A stretch of DNA of 64,000 nucleotides, from contig NC_081331.1 of the NCBI RefSeq assembly GCF_022539665.2, positions 1,398,501 to 1,462,500 of the forward strand. The letters run 5' to 3'. The translations under genes and the position numbers were made by a program. This DNA is from Daphnia carinata (lineage: Eukaryota > Arthropoda > Branchiopoda > Diplostraca > Daphniidae). This document shows positions 1 through 14,100 of this stretch, one piece after another (the stretch's first letter is position 1; every line of letters starts with the position of its first letter). Below the pieces are notes generated by a model that was given only the letters and a program-made list of their open reading frames with translations, did not search any database and was not told the origin of the DNA.

Positions 1-3000
1 TGAAAAGGTAAAGAGAACGCTTTTTATCACGTAAAATGTCGACAGAATGACCGGCACTGTCCAGCCCTTGACACACATTTTTCTAAGCTGTCACCCATGA
101 CATTTCGTCTTTGACTCGCGCACGTGTACTTCCATTTTCATTGTTCGAACACAAGCATTTTGTCACGAGCATCCAACTAAAACTCTTGATTTTTTGTTGC
201 GTTTTTGCTGTAGCTTTTTGACTAGTTTTCTTTCAGTGTGTTACATCAAAGAGCATCATACTGAGTTACAAGTGAAGAAAAGAAAAAAAAAATACATGTC
301 TCTTTACTTTGTTGTTGTGAAGAATGTATTTAAAAAGCCGTTGGCAACAAAGCTAAAATTTGATTTACAATGGAGTGAAATTCGGGTATGGGGAATCTCG
401 TGTTCTTCTTTTGCCCTGTTGAACTCGTTGCCCATCGTTTGCCCGTTGATTTTCCAGTAGATGGATCACGGCAGAACTATTTGAAATTAAATCTTGAGCT
501 CACTTTATCTTTTTATTTTTCATCTTCCTTTTATTTAGATGAGATAAGCGATAGCCGTAATACATGCGTAACGACTTTTAAGCAGCAGTAATTGTCACAT
601 ACTTTGGTACTACGAAACGCCTTCTTTTTTACCCTTCAACATGGAAAACTATTCTTCCAAACTGATTTGATTTTAATCTTTCCGGTGATGATTCTTTGAC
701 ACCGAAATGTTTATTCCCTTTCTTCGGTACTGTGCTCAAGATTGTCAGGCAAGTAAAGTGCCCCAGACAGTTAGGCTATAGTAAAGTGTTCCGGACATCA
801 TTACATTGTCAAAGTCAATATACACAAAAGATAAAGTATGAACGATTTACTTTGTGTTGCAGAGTCTATAGATACAATTCTCTCTATTTCATTTCATTTT
901 ATTTTTTTGCGTTTTCAATTTTCCGGACAATTTGACGTATTGTGCGCTGGGTTAAAAGGACGTTAATTTAACGCCGCTCATTTTTCAATTGTAAGTGTTG
1001 AGCCAGTATGGCATTGACAAAAAAGAAAGGAAAAAAGGAAAGAAAGTGTCGGCTATGCATGAGCATGTATATATAACAGAGCTCGTGAAAATTCCATTTT
1101 ACATTAAGACGTTTGGAAAGCGACAGCTTCACTTTGTAAGGAACCACTTAGACGTCAAGAAAACTTTTACCAACGTTTGGAGCCTGCCTTACTGGACAAA
1201 TACATAGATAGGCGATCTGATGGGCGTCTGTGACAGTTCCCCACAATCCTTCCGGCCTTCTCCTCGTGACAATGTATCTCGCCTAGCACGGTTCACGTAT
1301 ATGAAATGCTGGGATATAACTTATGGTAGCGCCACGTTTTTTCGTGGAGAGGGCTACAGACTATTGCGAGAGACCCGTCATCCACATTTTCACTTGACTC
1401 GACATTTATCCGAGAAAATGAATGCTGAACAGCGAAGACTGCTTTTATGTGCGACGTTCAGGTCTTTACCCTTATATCAGACTGCATGAATTATTCAGTC
1501 TTTCTAATTTCGTACCGTGACAACATAATGCTTCCGGTGCCCCAGGGTCTTCCGTTGCATTTTTCCCGACACACAACACTGCGCGCATCTCTTTCCACTT
1601 TTTTTTTTCCTTTACTCTTCATCCAAATGTCTTACGCCCATTTTCTTTCACTTTCATTTCTCTTCAGGGAAAAAATCTTTCAACGTGTTGAATAAAGTAA
1701 ACATTCGGAGAAAGAAAAATGTTTCACTCGGAGCAAAAAGAAAGACATGTTTATACAGACAGCTCGAATGCACAGGGTGAAAAGGAGTGCAATATATTCC
1801 TTTTTCTTTTTTGTATAGATCTTCTTTTTATCCAATGAATCACGTTTCACAATAGTTCTAAATAAGATGGGTATTCTTTCCCGTCATGGAGCATTTTCCA
1901 CATGTCCCATCTTTGCTTCACAGTCTTTTTTTCCGGAATCGAAACGCTACAATTGCCACGCAGCCGACACTAAGCATTGGCAAGTATCGAAAGTTCAACG
2001 AGATTCAAAGCGAATCCAAGGAAGAAGAAGAAGAAAATCTACACATTGTATATATATGTACACATAAAGACGTTCAATGAAAATGCTTCCATTTTCAAAC
2101 AGTCACGTATGCGATAGAAAGTCTTTCGAAAAAGAGAGAGCGCTGCACTTTCATTGTAATACCATCTACTGCGCTCGCCTCCATGAAACGACATTGACTC
2201 TCACAAAAGAGGAAAGCCCGCAAATGTTAAAAAACGGAACAAATGAAGAGGAAGAGTACTAGATTGCGCTCGTTATCAACGACGATTCAAAGGGCTCTTG
2301 ATTCGGGTTCGTTATTTCAATGAACGTAAAGTGTTGTCACACATTGTGTCATTGAAGCACAGCTGGTTATACTGTAGTTCCACCTTTCATATATTTGTTT
2401 TCAACAGACAGGACCGGTAAGACGTTACATCACACACGATTTATTTGAGCTTAAAAATGTTTTATTTTGATCTCGTCTCCGTTCTTCTAACCAAAGCTAT
2501 TACGTCATATCGCATCTATCCTTTTTCTGTCTTCAGAAAAACTCGGCCGATTTACCCTGCTACTGGTACTGCCTGTTATACTAATTTTAACTTGGAATGA
2601 CATGTTGATGAAGTCGTCATCATTGCAGACAAGTCAAAAGCAGCCTTTACTTCACGTCATCGTGCGCGAGACAAGTCATGAACGGCGCAACATCAAAAAC
2701 TTTAAGATGCGCATCTTAATGAAGGGTCCCGTCTTGGTAGGCGATGACATTTACAACTCGAGACACTTGACTCGCGAGAGAATTATTAATCATTTACGAT
2801 GGAGCGTGATAATGTCTCAATGCTGTACAAGGGTTCTATAGCCTCAGGATGTCGCGAATAATTAATGGCTCGGAGAATAGCAGCTACTCATTATCATTCT
2901 CAGCGTATCTTAGATTTGAAAATAAACAAACAAGTCAAACGGTAGACCGTTGAAAGTCTCTACAGCACTAGGATATCTTGCAAATAGACAGTCATCTTTA

Positions 3001-6000
3001 TGGCTTTTCATTTTTAACTTGTGCGGCCAAAAGTGCGTGGTGATGAAATATGGTTTACAAATATCGAAGTATAGTATCTCCCATTGCTTTTGCTTTTTTC
3101 TTCCTACCCATAATTTATTCACAACGCTGTCAACTAGAAAAGGCGAGGCGTGAGAAGTTCCAAGTGCAACTGCAACTTTTACAACCAGACTAACTTTTCC
3201 CAAGAAATTAAATTTTTGCCCGCGTAGGTTCAAAGGTACTTTATGTTTGCATAATAATTCTGTCTCTGCAAACCGAAAGCTCGTAAAAGAATTTTTTTTA
3301 AATATATACAGACATATTAGTAAACTAACACCCCTAAATTTTGGTGAACCCAATTGTACCTCAACGTCTTTGATCTCGTTGACAATGAGGAATACGCAAA
3401 CACATTTATTTTCCAAACGCGTATTGTAATGATGGGCAAAGAAAATTATTCCCGCAGCATATAACTCGCGTCTACAAAGTTGGGCCCTTCCACAGCTAGA
3501 GCCTGATGTACTAGATCGTTTGAAAAAAATACGTTGAAAGAAAATTTGTTAGTTGTTCTGCCGAACCAAGTTGTCCCTGCGGGGGCATGAAAAGGTCTTG
3601 AACCTTTTCTTATTTCAAACACAACTCTTTGATCTTCTTTGTCGTTTCATTCGCGAAAGAAACTCGTAAGGGCGAATCATCACGTTCTTAGCTATAATTT
3701 TATAAAAGTCCTTAGGAAGTTAGTGAATGCCAATAACAAACAGAACGGTATGCTAAACGGAGAAAACCTTTGACGAGCAGCTGATTGAAAAACCTAACAT
3801 CTAATAATAGTTCCCACTGCTATGGTAGCTGATTGTCAGCAATCCCGATAAATTTTGCAAGGCCCAAGAACTTTGATGTGAAACTTAGCGAGGCGGTTAG
3901 CCTGTTAGTCTTGTTTCTTTTCGTGTTTGGCGGTGAAAACAAAATAAATGGCTTTACGTAACCTGCCTGTATCTAAAGATCGGAATTAGAAGGAAAAAAG
4001 GTTTATATTTGTTTTCTTCTTCTATCTTTCGTCGATGTTATTTGTTCGTCGCATGCCATTCAATCGATCCAGACCAAGGTGGTTTCTCGGAAAAAGGGAA
4101 AGAAAAACGACAGAATGACAGTGACACATGCCAGAATGAATCCAATATGGAAGAATCTCTGTTCTGTGTCCATTGATTCGATTAATATCCGACCTAGAGC
4201 TGATGGCTACAGGCATTTTATTATTGCTTTGCTCAAAGCAATAAGGGAAAAGAAAAATTTTCCTGTCAGAGTGTCCTGCTTTCCGTCAGGTACGAACTTT
4301 TTCTTTCAACTGAGGCTACTCGTTTTCTCTTTCGTTGGCGGAAACATTTTTAATATCCCTCAGCATCACCGTGACTTTATTGAGCGCTTCCTTAACCTTT
4401 GCTAAGTTCGTTTTCGCCTGGGTGGCTCCCGAACGTGTCCGGCGTTCACGTTGATCTTAATTCCTGTGAAAGGATTTTGGCCTTGCATTTTTTAAGTAGA
4501 CGTTTAAAAGAACAAACAATATTTTTATCTCCTTCAAGTTTCCTGCTTTAGGAGAAACGGGCACAAACATCCGTGTATAAAAATGTAAACAATGCGACAC
4601 CACTTCAAACCTTTCTATCCAACGAAGCGTGAAACTTTCCATTTCGACACCTATTTTGAAAGTACACGTATTTTGAAAGTACACGGTACGCATTTTGAAT
4701 CACGCTTCTTATGTCTTGCACATTAGTTTTTCGAGGCTTTTTTTTCCATTTCTTTGTTCCTTTTTTTCGTATGTACAAAACAAAAAGAAGCTCAACTAAA
4801 GTGTGCTTAAAATTCATCGATTCACTTCGGTGACTGTCGCGCGGCAGCGGCAGTTTTTCTCTATGCTGCTGGAAACATGGCCGTTGAGAATGGAAATTCC
4901 CGAGTGGCCCGTTTTTTCCACCATCACCAAAACCCAGACGTGACATCGCACTGAACGCAGCGAAACCGAAGCGTTTCGATGCTGTTCACCGAGCACTGAA
5001 AAAGCAAAACACGAAAGAAAAAAAAAAAGTTTGGCTGTGGTAACAGAACTTTTCCCTTGGTATTATTCAAAACTGAGAAAAGTGCTTCGTAACTCTTCCG
5101 CAACCTTAAAGGGCAATTGAAACTAATCACGTGATCGTGATCTGTCACACCGTTAGAATAACTCTTATTGTTTCTCCATGTTCTCAATTTCATGAGCACT
5201 TGTATATACACGCATCAAAATGGCTGTTAGCGTAGAAAAAAGTAAGACATTCAATTCTAATTAAACGAATAGAATAAGTTACGAAAATTCTTGATAAGAA
5301 CATACAACGGCAGCTTCTGTCAACAACCAGAGACGGCAAAAAAAGTTTTCTATGTATACTGAAAGTTATTATGTTTGTCAATAGTTTGTTTAAAACTACA
5401 TATCTGCTTATATGCTTCGGTAAAGTTGGAACCTATTTGGGAAAAACTCGTAACTAGCTTTTTTTTAACTGACACCTTCATTAAACGCGTAACTATACCT
5501 GTGCGCAGTTACCGTGGCGAATCGTAATACGATATCTTTGATAATTGCGTACACGAAGCGTAACCATAAGAGCGAAAAAATTGTATAAACCAATCATTTG
5601 TTCCTAGGGTAAATCCATCAGTAACAATTCCTTTACAACTACCACACCTTGAAATCACAGAGAGGTAAACGTAGATGTCAGATGTTGATATGGCAAACAT
5701 GTATTTTTATTTTTTTTTTGAGAGTGCAACGCGTATCAGAAACCCTCTGATATACAGCAAATATGTATCTCAGACTAATGTTTATTTCTAGCATCTCCAG
5801 TTCCCGTTTTCTTTCTTCCTCTTCCCGGATTCTTGGGTGTGTCTTCGTGGGTCAGCGGATCACGTCACGTAGTAGCCTATAGTCATGTCAATCAAAGATG
5901 GCCAGTAACAAACAATTACATTTGTTATCGGATACTTAGGTTGTACCTTAGTTCGAATGAATTCAATCTCTGGCGCTTTACGATTTTATGGGGCTGAAAG

Positions 6001-8118
6001 GGTTGGCAAGCAAAAGGTTTTTTCAAAAATAGCACGAAAAGATTTTTGAGTGCTTCACATGATAGGGTAGACATCTAGGCCCAAATGTGCCTTGGTATCG
6101 GATGACGTTTTGAAATCGATGGAGTGAGGGGCATGCGTAATAGTTTCGCTTTACGCAGCACCCAGGTGCAGTTCAAATGCAGTACGTACTTTCAGTGACA
6201 CATTAGTCTTTAACACGGTGCTGCCTTGCACTGGGTCACCAGTTTTACTTTACTGGAACACTTTGCAACTTAGGACGTAATTGCACGACGAAGGGAAAGA
6301 TTCTGTATGAATGTATAACTGCGGCAGAAGCAATCATATTAGAAGAATATGAGAGAGAATTACGGCAGCAGTAAAAAAACGCACATGCGTTTTTGATTAC
6401 TTGGGAATGCAACAAAATTATTTGAAGCTTTTATCTATCGAATTCACTTTTCATGGATGGAGGCAACACTTAATTTTGTTATCAAATTCACTCGCATCGG
6501 TTTTCATTTTACAACGACGCATCGAAACATCCGTGTTATCAATTCAGGTCGGCCTACGCAACTGCTTTATTACAGGCTTTTTCTTTCCAAAATTCCTAGA
6601 GTTGGACGGAAATGAGACGTCGGACGCGATTTTTAAATGTTTCATAACCAACCGTGAATTCTTCCTTTTTGAATGTTTTCTTGGGTATCAATAAGTAGCT
6701 ATCCTAAATTACTTTTGTTGTTGGGACCAGCAAATCGAAACTATTCGTTTATCTCTACCGGAAATTAGTTCTGGAGGGAGATGGAATGGCGTTTGTGTAT
6801 TATAGGCCGTTACTGTGCTGCTGTTGAGCTGCCGAACTCATCGGTGACGACTATGGTTAAATTGCCTCTAATGGGAAAATTCTTCGTTTTCCATTGCTCT
6901 CCGTAATTGCACCTTTGTCACACTTTCTGAGATATAATTCCATTTTTTTTTCAAAGAAAATATTCGTCTCTTATTTGGGTGGGGTGTCAAGTTGACACTG
7001 TTATCGGAGAGCGTTGGATGAGTTCCGGTCGGATGACAGGGTCTTCAAGAACCGTCATCTTTACCGTGCGAATGGAACTCTTGATCGATATACATACAGA
7101 CACACTTATACGGTCTGCTATGTATGAAGCTCAGCTCCAGTCCTAAATCAATTTCCGTCAAAATCCACAACCAACAGACTTACAGTGCCATACGGTTATA
7201 TGCACCGTGATTTCTAAGCCCACACTGTAGCATCGTTGCAATCTAATGCCAAAAAAGAAGAAAGAAAAGATGACATCGATGGAGATTGAAACTGAAAAAA
7301 TGTCATCCATAGCGACAAAATTATAGTTGACGTTTAACATTGCGTTTTTCTTCCTTCAACATATTACCTAGTAAATACGTTTTGTTTTTATCGTGTTCCC
7401 TCTAACCGTTTCTTATCTTTAATAAACATGCGCTGTAATCTCCATCCTACGCACGAAAAATAAAAACGTTTGCTTTGTTAACCTTTCGATTCGAATATGA
7501 ACGCGATGAATCCCGATAGAAAGTTGATACTGACGGCATTATGCCATCCGCGTTTTGATGGCGCAACGTCTAAAATGATTAAAGTTTTCCTTTTCAAACA
7601 AATCTTGCATAAGTCGATCATCTGCTTTTTTAAGGAGGTTGAAGGACTCAAAATTGATATTCACGCATAGTTTTCGATGGTAGGATGTTAAGCTTGGACT
7701 ACGGACCGTTTGACAAACATCGGATCGAACTCCTCAATACACCTTGTGCAATAGATAGCGTTCATATTTGACGTGAGGCCTTATAGGATACTGTCTAATT
7801 GATCGTGACGAAACGCTACCCTCATGTAATGAAAATGAAATCCATCTCGAGTATGAATCGAACAAGTCGCATCTTAGCACAAGTTCTCTGTTGCATCCAC
7901 CGCACCATTGACACACGTACATTCACCACTTTCGTCTCACTATAATGGCTTATATACCAGTTTCGGGATGTATAAAGAAGTGTCTGTCATAGAAATTTTA
8001 GTAAAATGTCCGAAAGACCCGAAAGGATTTGAAAGGGATTTGTTGCCATGAGCGCATATTCTTATGTAACTTGTTGAAAATTCATTTTGGCAAGTTATCA
8101 TTCCCTAGAGGAGTTTGC
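1..8118. other. Non-coding region upstream of the acetylcholine receptor gene
   Basis: No reading frame here shows the C/G-rich third positions, splice-site bracketing or family motifs seen in the real exons of this window. The open frames are AT-rich and low in complexity. The longest, 168 codons on the minus strand at 2910-3416, looks like chance. The region may hold the receptor's promoter and 5' untranslated exons, but I cannot place them. Confidence 0.5.
4652..4685. repeat. Two-copy 17-bp tandem direct repeat
   Basis: The unit TATTTTGAAAGTACACG occurs twice head to tail (4652-4668 and 4669-4685) without a mismatch, and a partial echo, ATTTTGAA, follows at about 4692. It is a short local duplication with no associated gene. 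Confidence 0.85.
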
Positions 8119-8185
8119 ATGCTTTATGTGCTATTACTTTTCGTCGGTGCCCTCAATTATTTTGACTCCCACGTAAGCAAACTTG
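8119..8185 (+). CDS. Candidate signal-peptide exon (exon 1) of the acetylcholine receptor
   Basis: An ATG opens a short frame starting [15 protein letters not shown], a plausible signal-peptide hydrophobic core, 190 bp before the first certain exon. Exon 2 begins with two bases that complete a glycine codon, so exon 1 must end one base into a codon. The GT at 8186 (CTTG|GTTCAC) satisfies this but is a weak donor. The much better donor at 8173 (CAC|GTAAGC) is in the wrong phase. So the exon is probably real, but its end, or an intervening micro-exon, is unresolved. There is no basic residue in the n-region. Confidence 0.45.
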
Positions 8186-11100
8186 GTTCACTATAAGGTT
8201 CCAAAGTTGTAAGTTCCATTTGGCGAGTCCATCTCAACATCAAATGCGAATAGGATATAAAACATTTTGAAGGCCAATTGAAAGTAGCAAGGAGGACAAA
8301 GTTATGTTCAACAAATGATTTTTTTGAAATTCAATCATTTTAGAATTAATCATTCTTGTTCCGTATTTTCCACAGGTTGTCACGGTGGCCCCAATGAGAA
8401 GAGATTGCTCAGTAACCTGCTAGACAAGTACAACACACTGGAACGACCCGTTTCTAATGAGTCGGAGCCAGTCGTCGTCAGTTTTGGACTAACCCTAATG
8501 CAGATTATTGACGTGGTAAGAATCCACCGTACTAAAATGAGTACATTAGATTACTGTAGCATATAAACGCAGCGCTTTTTTCCGGTATCTAATTAATCTG
8601 TTTTGAGCTTTCATCATCAATTCCGTGTGGTACGAGCTTTAGAATTCAATTCTTGATGATTTACCACAACGGTCATGGTAAAATATAAGTGAATCAAAAT
8701 GTTAAACAGTAACTACCTATTAAATTCAGATGAGGATGTGGAACCCATAACACGGCAAGTCGGTGAAAGTGGGTTTAAAATGCATGACTGTTACCTTATT
8801 AATTGAGTTGCCCTTTGTCCAGAGAGACTGTAACGTAGGCAAAAGGCAATTTGACTTCTATGCAAAAATCATGAGACATTCGTATATTTTTTTAAATAAG
8901 GGGAAAAAGTAACTAGTAAAACTTGATTACGCAATTTTGGGGGGTTGTTGTTTCAGTAGTTTTATTTTGAAATCCACTGCGGTAGCAAAAGATTAACGAT
9001 CTACTTATTCTGTTTTATCTGCTAGGATGAAAAAAATCAAATTCTAACGACGAACGCCTGGCTTAATTTGGTAAGAATATTTCCCTATTTTTTTTCGGCG
9101 ACATCGCCGTTTTTATGTTTTTCTTTCCTTGCTCTCGTTTCCTAAACTCTGCGTGCCGCTTTCTAGTTGGGCAAAGAGCATAGCAGCAAAAAGCACCATG
9201 CACTTAAATATTGAATAGTCCTGCGTCAGATTTATCCGAGTGAAGCCTGTCCTCAATCGGCATGTAGAGAAATCCGAGAACTCGTTCTTCTTTTGTTTTT
9301 TTTTTTTTTTTTTGCTTTTAGAGCATACATATCTAGAAAATTAATTAGTGCTCTCTCACATAAGCCTGTTCCTTTTCTTTCCCTTTGTCTTACGTTTTGT
9401 TGTGACCACTACAGGATTGGAGGGATCAAAATCTGATATGGAACCCGGCGAACTACAGTGGCGTAAAGGACGTCCGCATCCCACCCAACCGCATCTGGAA
9501 GCCCGACATCCTTCTCTACAACAGGTTATTCGATTGATTGCTATATGCATTAATTTAATCTATAAAAACATATTCTGTTGGCAGGCCGGATATGTTCGGT
9601 CCTTTCAATTTCAATATAGAATGTTTAACTATAAAAACGAACATTGAAAGATATAAGACTAAATTGTGTCACAGGAGTTAGAAGAGTCATGAAAGATTGA
9701 ATCGGGATGTTTCGAATTTAGGTAGGCAATATAGGTAACGCAACGGTGAGGTATGTACTGTAGATCAGATAGATCGAAATCTGTAGGGGAGGTTTGCGTG
9801 CACTGAAAGACCCCTCGAGTGTCGAGTGCGCCGACGTTCAACTAAGAGGCCTGAGTTCAAGTTACATTGGATTTCAAGATTTCAATAATATCTCTTTACA
9901 TTTTACCCGCCATTCCTGGTGCCTCTTTTCTGCGATTCGGTGGCAATGCGTATAAGAGATTACGAGCTCGAGAATGTAAATAAGGGCTCACTGATTCTTG
10001 CACGTACACCCAGTGGGCGTACAAAAGGCATGCAAATGAAACGATTATATTCCTTTGACAAAGCTCACGCAGCGCACGTCTATGTAACTTTAATTTCAAA
10101 AACATTTCAAATAACGTGCCTGAAAAAATATAATCAAAGATATTCCTCTGTCGTACACGCAGTTCAACTGACTCGTCGGAATGTTTTTGACTTCGTCCTA
10201 CTTTGCCTTGCCTATCAGTTTTCATAGCCTCACGCAAACGTGAAACTTGAAATAAACTATTTAAAGAAAGGGTTTCGACAAATCCAGCCAATTTCAGTTC
10301 CGAATCAACAAGTGGAACATTCGTGCAACCAAACACAAGGCGAAATGAAGCATCCACCCTCGGTTGCCAACTTGTCATGTTTCCATTAACACTGGAGCTG
10401 ACGCAGAACTTGTGTGTTCAAGCAATTGCTGCAACTGACAACCTCTTTCGACAGAAATAAATCATTGTACACGAGGGAAAATGAAGGAAGATGCCTGGCC
10501 GCTGAACAGTTACTTCTTTGCCTCGTGAGAGTTATAATAAACCCGAGACCTATCGATCGGCATAGTGAAGGAAAACTGTAAAGAGTTGGAGGGCGACCCA
10601 GGACCAGCAGGCCGACATAGCTGTAAGAGAAACAGTGTGTGTGTCGCCTCATGCGCACTCATCTATTTCCACCGGTCCAACTGACTGGCGCTCCAATTAC
10701 TTGGATGCCTTCTATCCAAAATGAGAAAACAACGCGCCATGGAGGACCATCAATTTTCGGTTTCTCCAACTTCGTTCTCCCATTCGGTGCCATGTTTTTG
10801 CTCATTCTATATTACAGCGATGGAGAAAAGGAATCCACTCGGAAACAAAATGAGAACCAATGACTGTAAAGTTTGGCTGTATATGAGTTTCTTTTTCTTC
10901 CTCCGTTTCTTTCATAACTCCCACTACTTCCTTTCTTTCTTTTTCTTAAACCAGTGAAATGCTACAGACTTAGAACAGTTGTTCTCCTAGCGAACCCAAT
11001 CTAGTTCCTAAACAAATCATTGGCGTAGAAGGAAGTGGCAATGATTTCATTTCGCCTTTCGGTGTCGAATGGAGTGGGCCCTGTATAATATTGTCGAGCC

Positions 11101-14100
11101 TTCTCCAGTTTTTCTTGTTAGCTGTGCTTCCTCTTAAAATAATATTTGCCGTCTTTTACCCTGCTAGTTGTGATTAAACTTTTTCTTTTCGTTGGCTTCT
11201 TGGCACTCCTCTCTTGAAATTCAAATTTCTTTTGTTTATTGGTGCGAAATGTAGCGCTCACGAGGGTTTCGACAACACATTTCAAACCAACGTTGTTGTG
11301 CGGCACAATGGCAGCTGCAACTACATCCCGCCGGGCATCTTCAAAAGCACTTGTAAAATCGATATCACCTGGTTTCCCTTCGATGACCAACAGTGTAAAA
11401 TGAAATTCGGTAGCTGGACTTACGACGGTTTCATGGTCAGTTTCTCCTATTTCATCTCGTTTATTTTACGGCATTGACAATCTGCAATTTGCAAACGCAG
11501 TTGGATCTGGTGGAGAAGTCGACGGACGGCGGTGATATTAGTGGTTTCATCACCAACGGCGAATGGGACTTGATCGGCGTACCTAGCAACCGCACAGTTG
11601 AATACTACACATGCTGCCCGGAGCCTTACGTAGACATCACATTCACCATACACATCAGGCGGCGGACACTTTACTACTTTTTCAACCTTATCGTTCCCTC
11701 CGTGCTCATTTCTTCCATGGCGCTTCTCGGCTTCACCCTTCCCCCGGATTCGGGAGAGAAGCTCACTTTAGGTATGTCATTACTTTGATAAATTCCAAAA
11801 TAAAATAAATACGTCACGGGGTCCCAAGTACTGCAACAGGAAAACGATCAACATTCGTTAAGATACCTTTTCGTTATCGATTTGTGGTAGCCAATTAGGT
11901 GTTAAGTATGGCGGATCACTACAGACAATTGCATTCCCAATTTATAGGACTATGCATAGGATAAAACTAAAAGCACGTACCCATGATGTATTAGGATATC
12001 CTCTACGAATAAGAGACGACAACATAGGGGCGCACCTATCGATTTTGTAAAGACAGACAGCACCGTGCAGGCTTGCACTTAAAATAAAATAAAAAATTCA
12101 ATCTATTACATCACGTTAAACGTAAAGTATGTGTTGCGTGAGGAAATAGGGAGGAAACCGATAAAAAAAAAGGGAAGAGAACACAACATCAAATGGAAAA
12201 CGGTAGCAGCTCTCCAAATCTGCGACTCTCGTTTTTATCGTTACGGTCCATCGCTCGTCGTCCCTGCTCCCCCCTCAATCGTGTCTTGATTATCGTTATT
12301 TACTTTGAACTTGGAAAATCTAAGAATCGATCACCTACTCCTAGTCTTCGCACAGCTGAGAGACAGGGGAAGGAAAGCGTAGGATTATGGCAGTGTCCAA
12401 TCGCGATTTTGTAACACTGCCGAGATGCTCATCTGTTCTCATGTTCTTTAGAAAAGATATCGACCGTGAATAATCATCGTCGTTCAAATACGTTCCAATG
12501 AACCTACAGAACTGTAGAAATTTCAATATGATGATACGCGTGCGTAGGCTTTACGCATACGATATAGAAAACCTGCGTGACCTCGACCTGTAACAACCGT
12601 AATTTTCCTAAATTAACAATTTAGTTGTAATCTCGAAAATCGCCATAATTACACGACAGGTTTAATCAACTAATGAGCTGCACAATAGTTCTAATTGGTG
12701 AGTTGCAAGCAATATTAACGGAGCGCTCCGGTCACTGCATTGCTTTAACAAAAGCCCTATGGGGGAAGATGATTCGGGGCGAACGACAATGTCACTTGTT
12801 CTGTTCGTCAAATTCATGATTGCTGCCGTCTTCTTATATGTTGTCGATGAATCTTTTCGAAGCCAAAAAAAACAAACAAAAATAATAACCATATGGGAAT
12901 GTCGGTCTGTCAAGGTTTATCTTGTTGTATCAATCGGAGTTTCACGAACATGGAGGAAAACAAACGGGAAACGTAAGAAATGTCCGTCGATCAAAAGAGT
13001 CTGCTTTCCACCTTGCAAAGGCATTATTCCCACTGGACGGACTCTATATCGCATATCATACATTCTACACTGGGCATTGGCTATATGTACACTCCTGGGG
13101 TGGGAAAAAGAACACGTGATTTCTGACTGACAATAGGCCTCTCTGGCGCTCAGCCGTTCTCTTTTCGTCAGTTGTGTTGAGCGCACAAGCGCCTTAGCTG
13201 GCGCAAAGGATGCAGGCATCAAACACAATACATGACGCACAGGAAGGAATCTATTATTCAGGCAGCGAGCACCAACCGACAGCAAGACTCCGGCCGTCCA
13301 ACGCTGGACACATATTTAGTCTAGAATTGTAAAATCTATACCACACAATGCGTGATACGTACCTAATGACTTTTTCCATCTACATATCATCCGTAAACAC
13401 AGTGTAGCACTTTATGCCGTACTTTCAAGTTTTATGATTGCCAGCGCATAACCAAACATCCGCACATTGAAATGTAATATTTGAAGAGCTCTTCATATTA
13501 GACGGATTATTGCCAGTTTTAAAAGTTGTTAAAGATACTTTAATCGGTAGATGCTCTGGTTAGACAATTGAAAGTTTATATACAAGTTCGTGAGTTTTAG
13601 GGTATGTAAAATGTTGTTTTTCTTCCAGCGTGAGTCTGACGGCTATTGTCGGAGCCATTGTTTCCGTCCGAGCCGCTAGGGCAGTTTAGTGGCACAATAT
13701 TTCACGTATATATTGCCATGTTTCCGACATGGCCGGGAGCTTTCGCCTATATACAATTGTCTGTACCTTCGGGGTTAGGTGTCTACCATTGCTTTCCACT
13801 AGACGCCTCTTTGGTACATTTTTACAGCGTGGGCGATTACCAGCAGCTGTTGTTGCATCCTTGTTGCATACTTCAAACTGTACACAATTGACAACAAACT
13901 TTATTCTTTTTCGTTGTCTCCTTTTTCACTACCCTGCTGATTGTCAATTGTTTATTTTTTGCGTTTATTCGCAAATCGTAGGAGTTACCATTTTGCTGTC
14001 TTTGACGGTATTTCTCAACCTGGTTGCCGAAACGCTGCCCCAAGTTTCCGACGCCATTCCGCTTCTAGGTAACACTAAATTTAAATCAAATTTTAAATCC

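Noticed and set aside
2910-3416. 168-codon minus-strand open frame
   Set aside because: Low-complexity, AT-rich codons, no splice context, no recognisable motif; length is plausible by chance in such sequence.
9896-10378. 160-codon minus-strand frame inside a receptor intron
   Set aside because: No domain, no coding-type third positions and no neighbouring exons; probably chance.
12917-13285. Overlapping frames on both strands between receptor exons 6 and 7
   Set aside because: Open on both strands with no family similarity; not an alternative TM2 exon since no pore-helix text appears in any frame.
13629-13690. Possible duplicate TM2 exon after TTCTTCCAG
   Set aside because: The phase required after exon 6 meets TGA immediately; only a faint LSLT-like resemblance in another frame.
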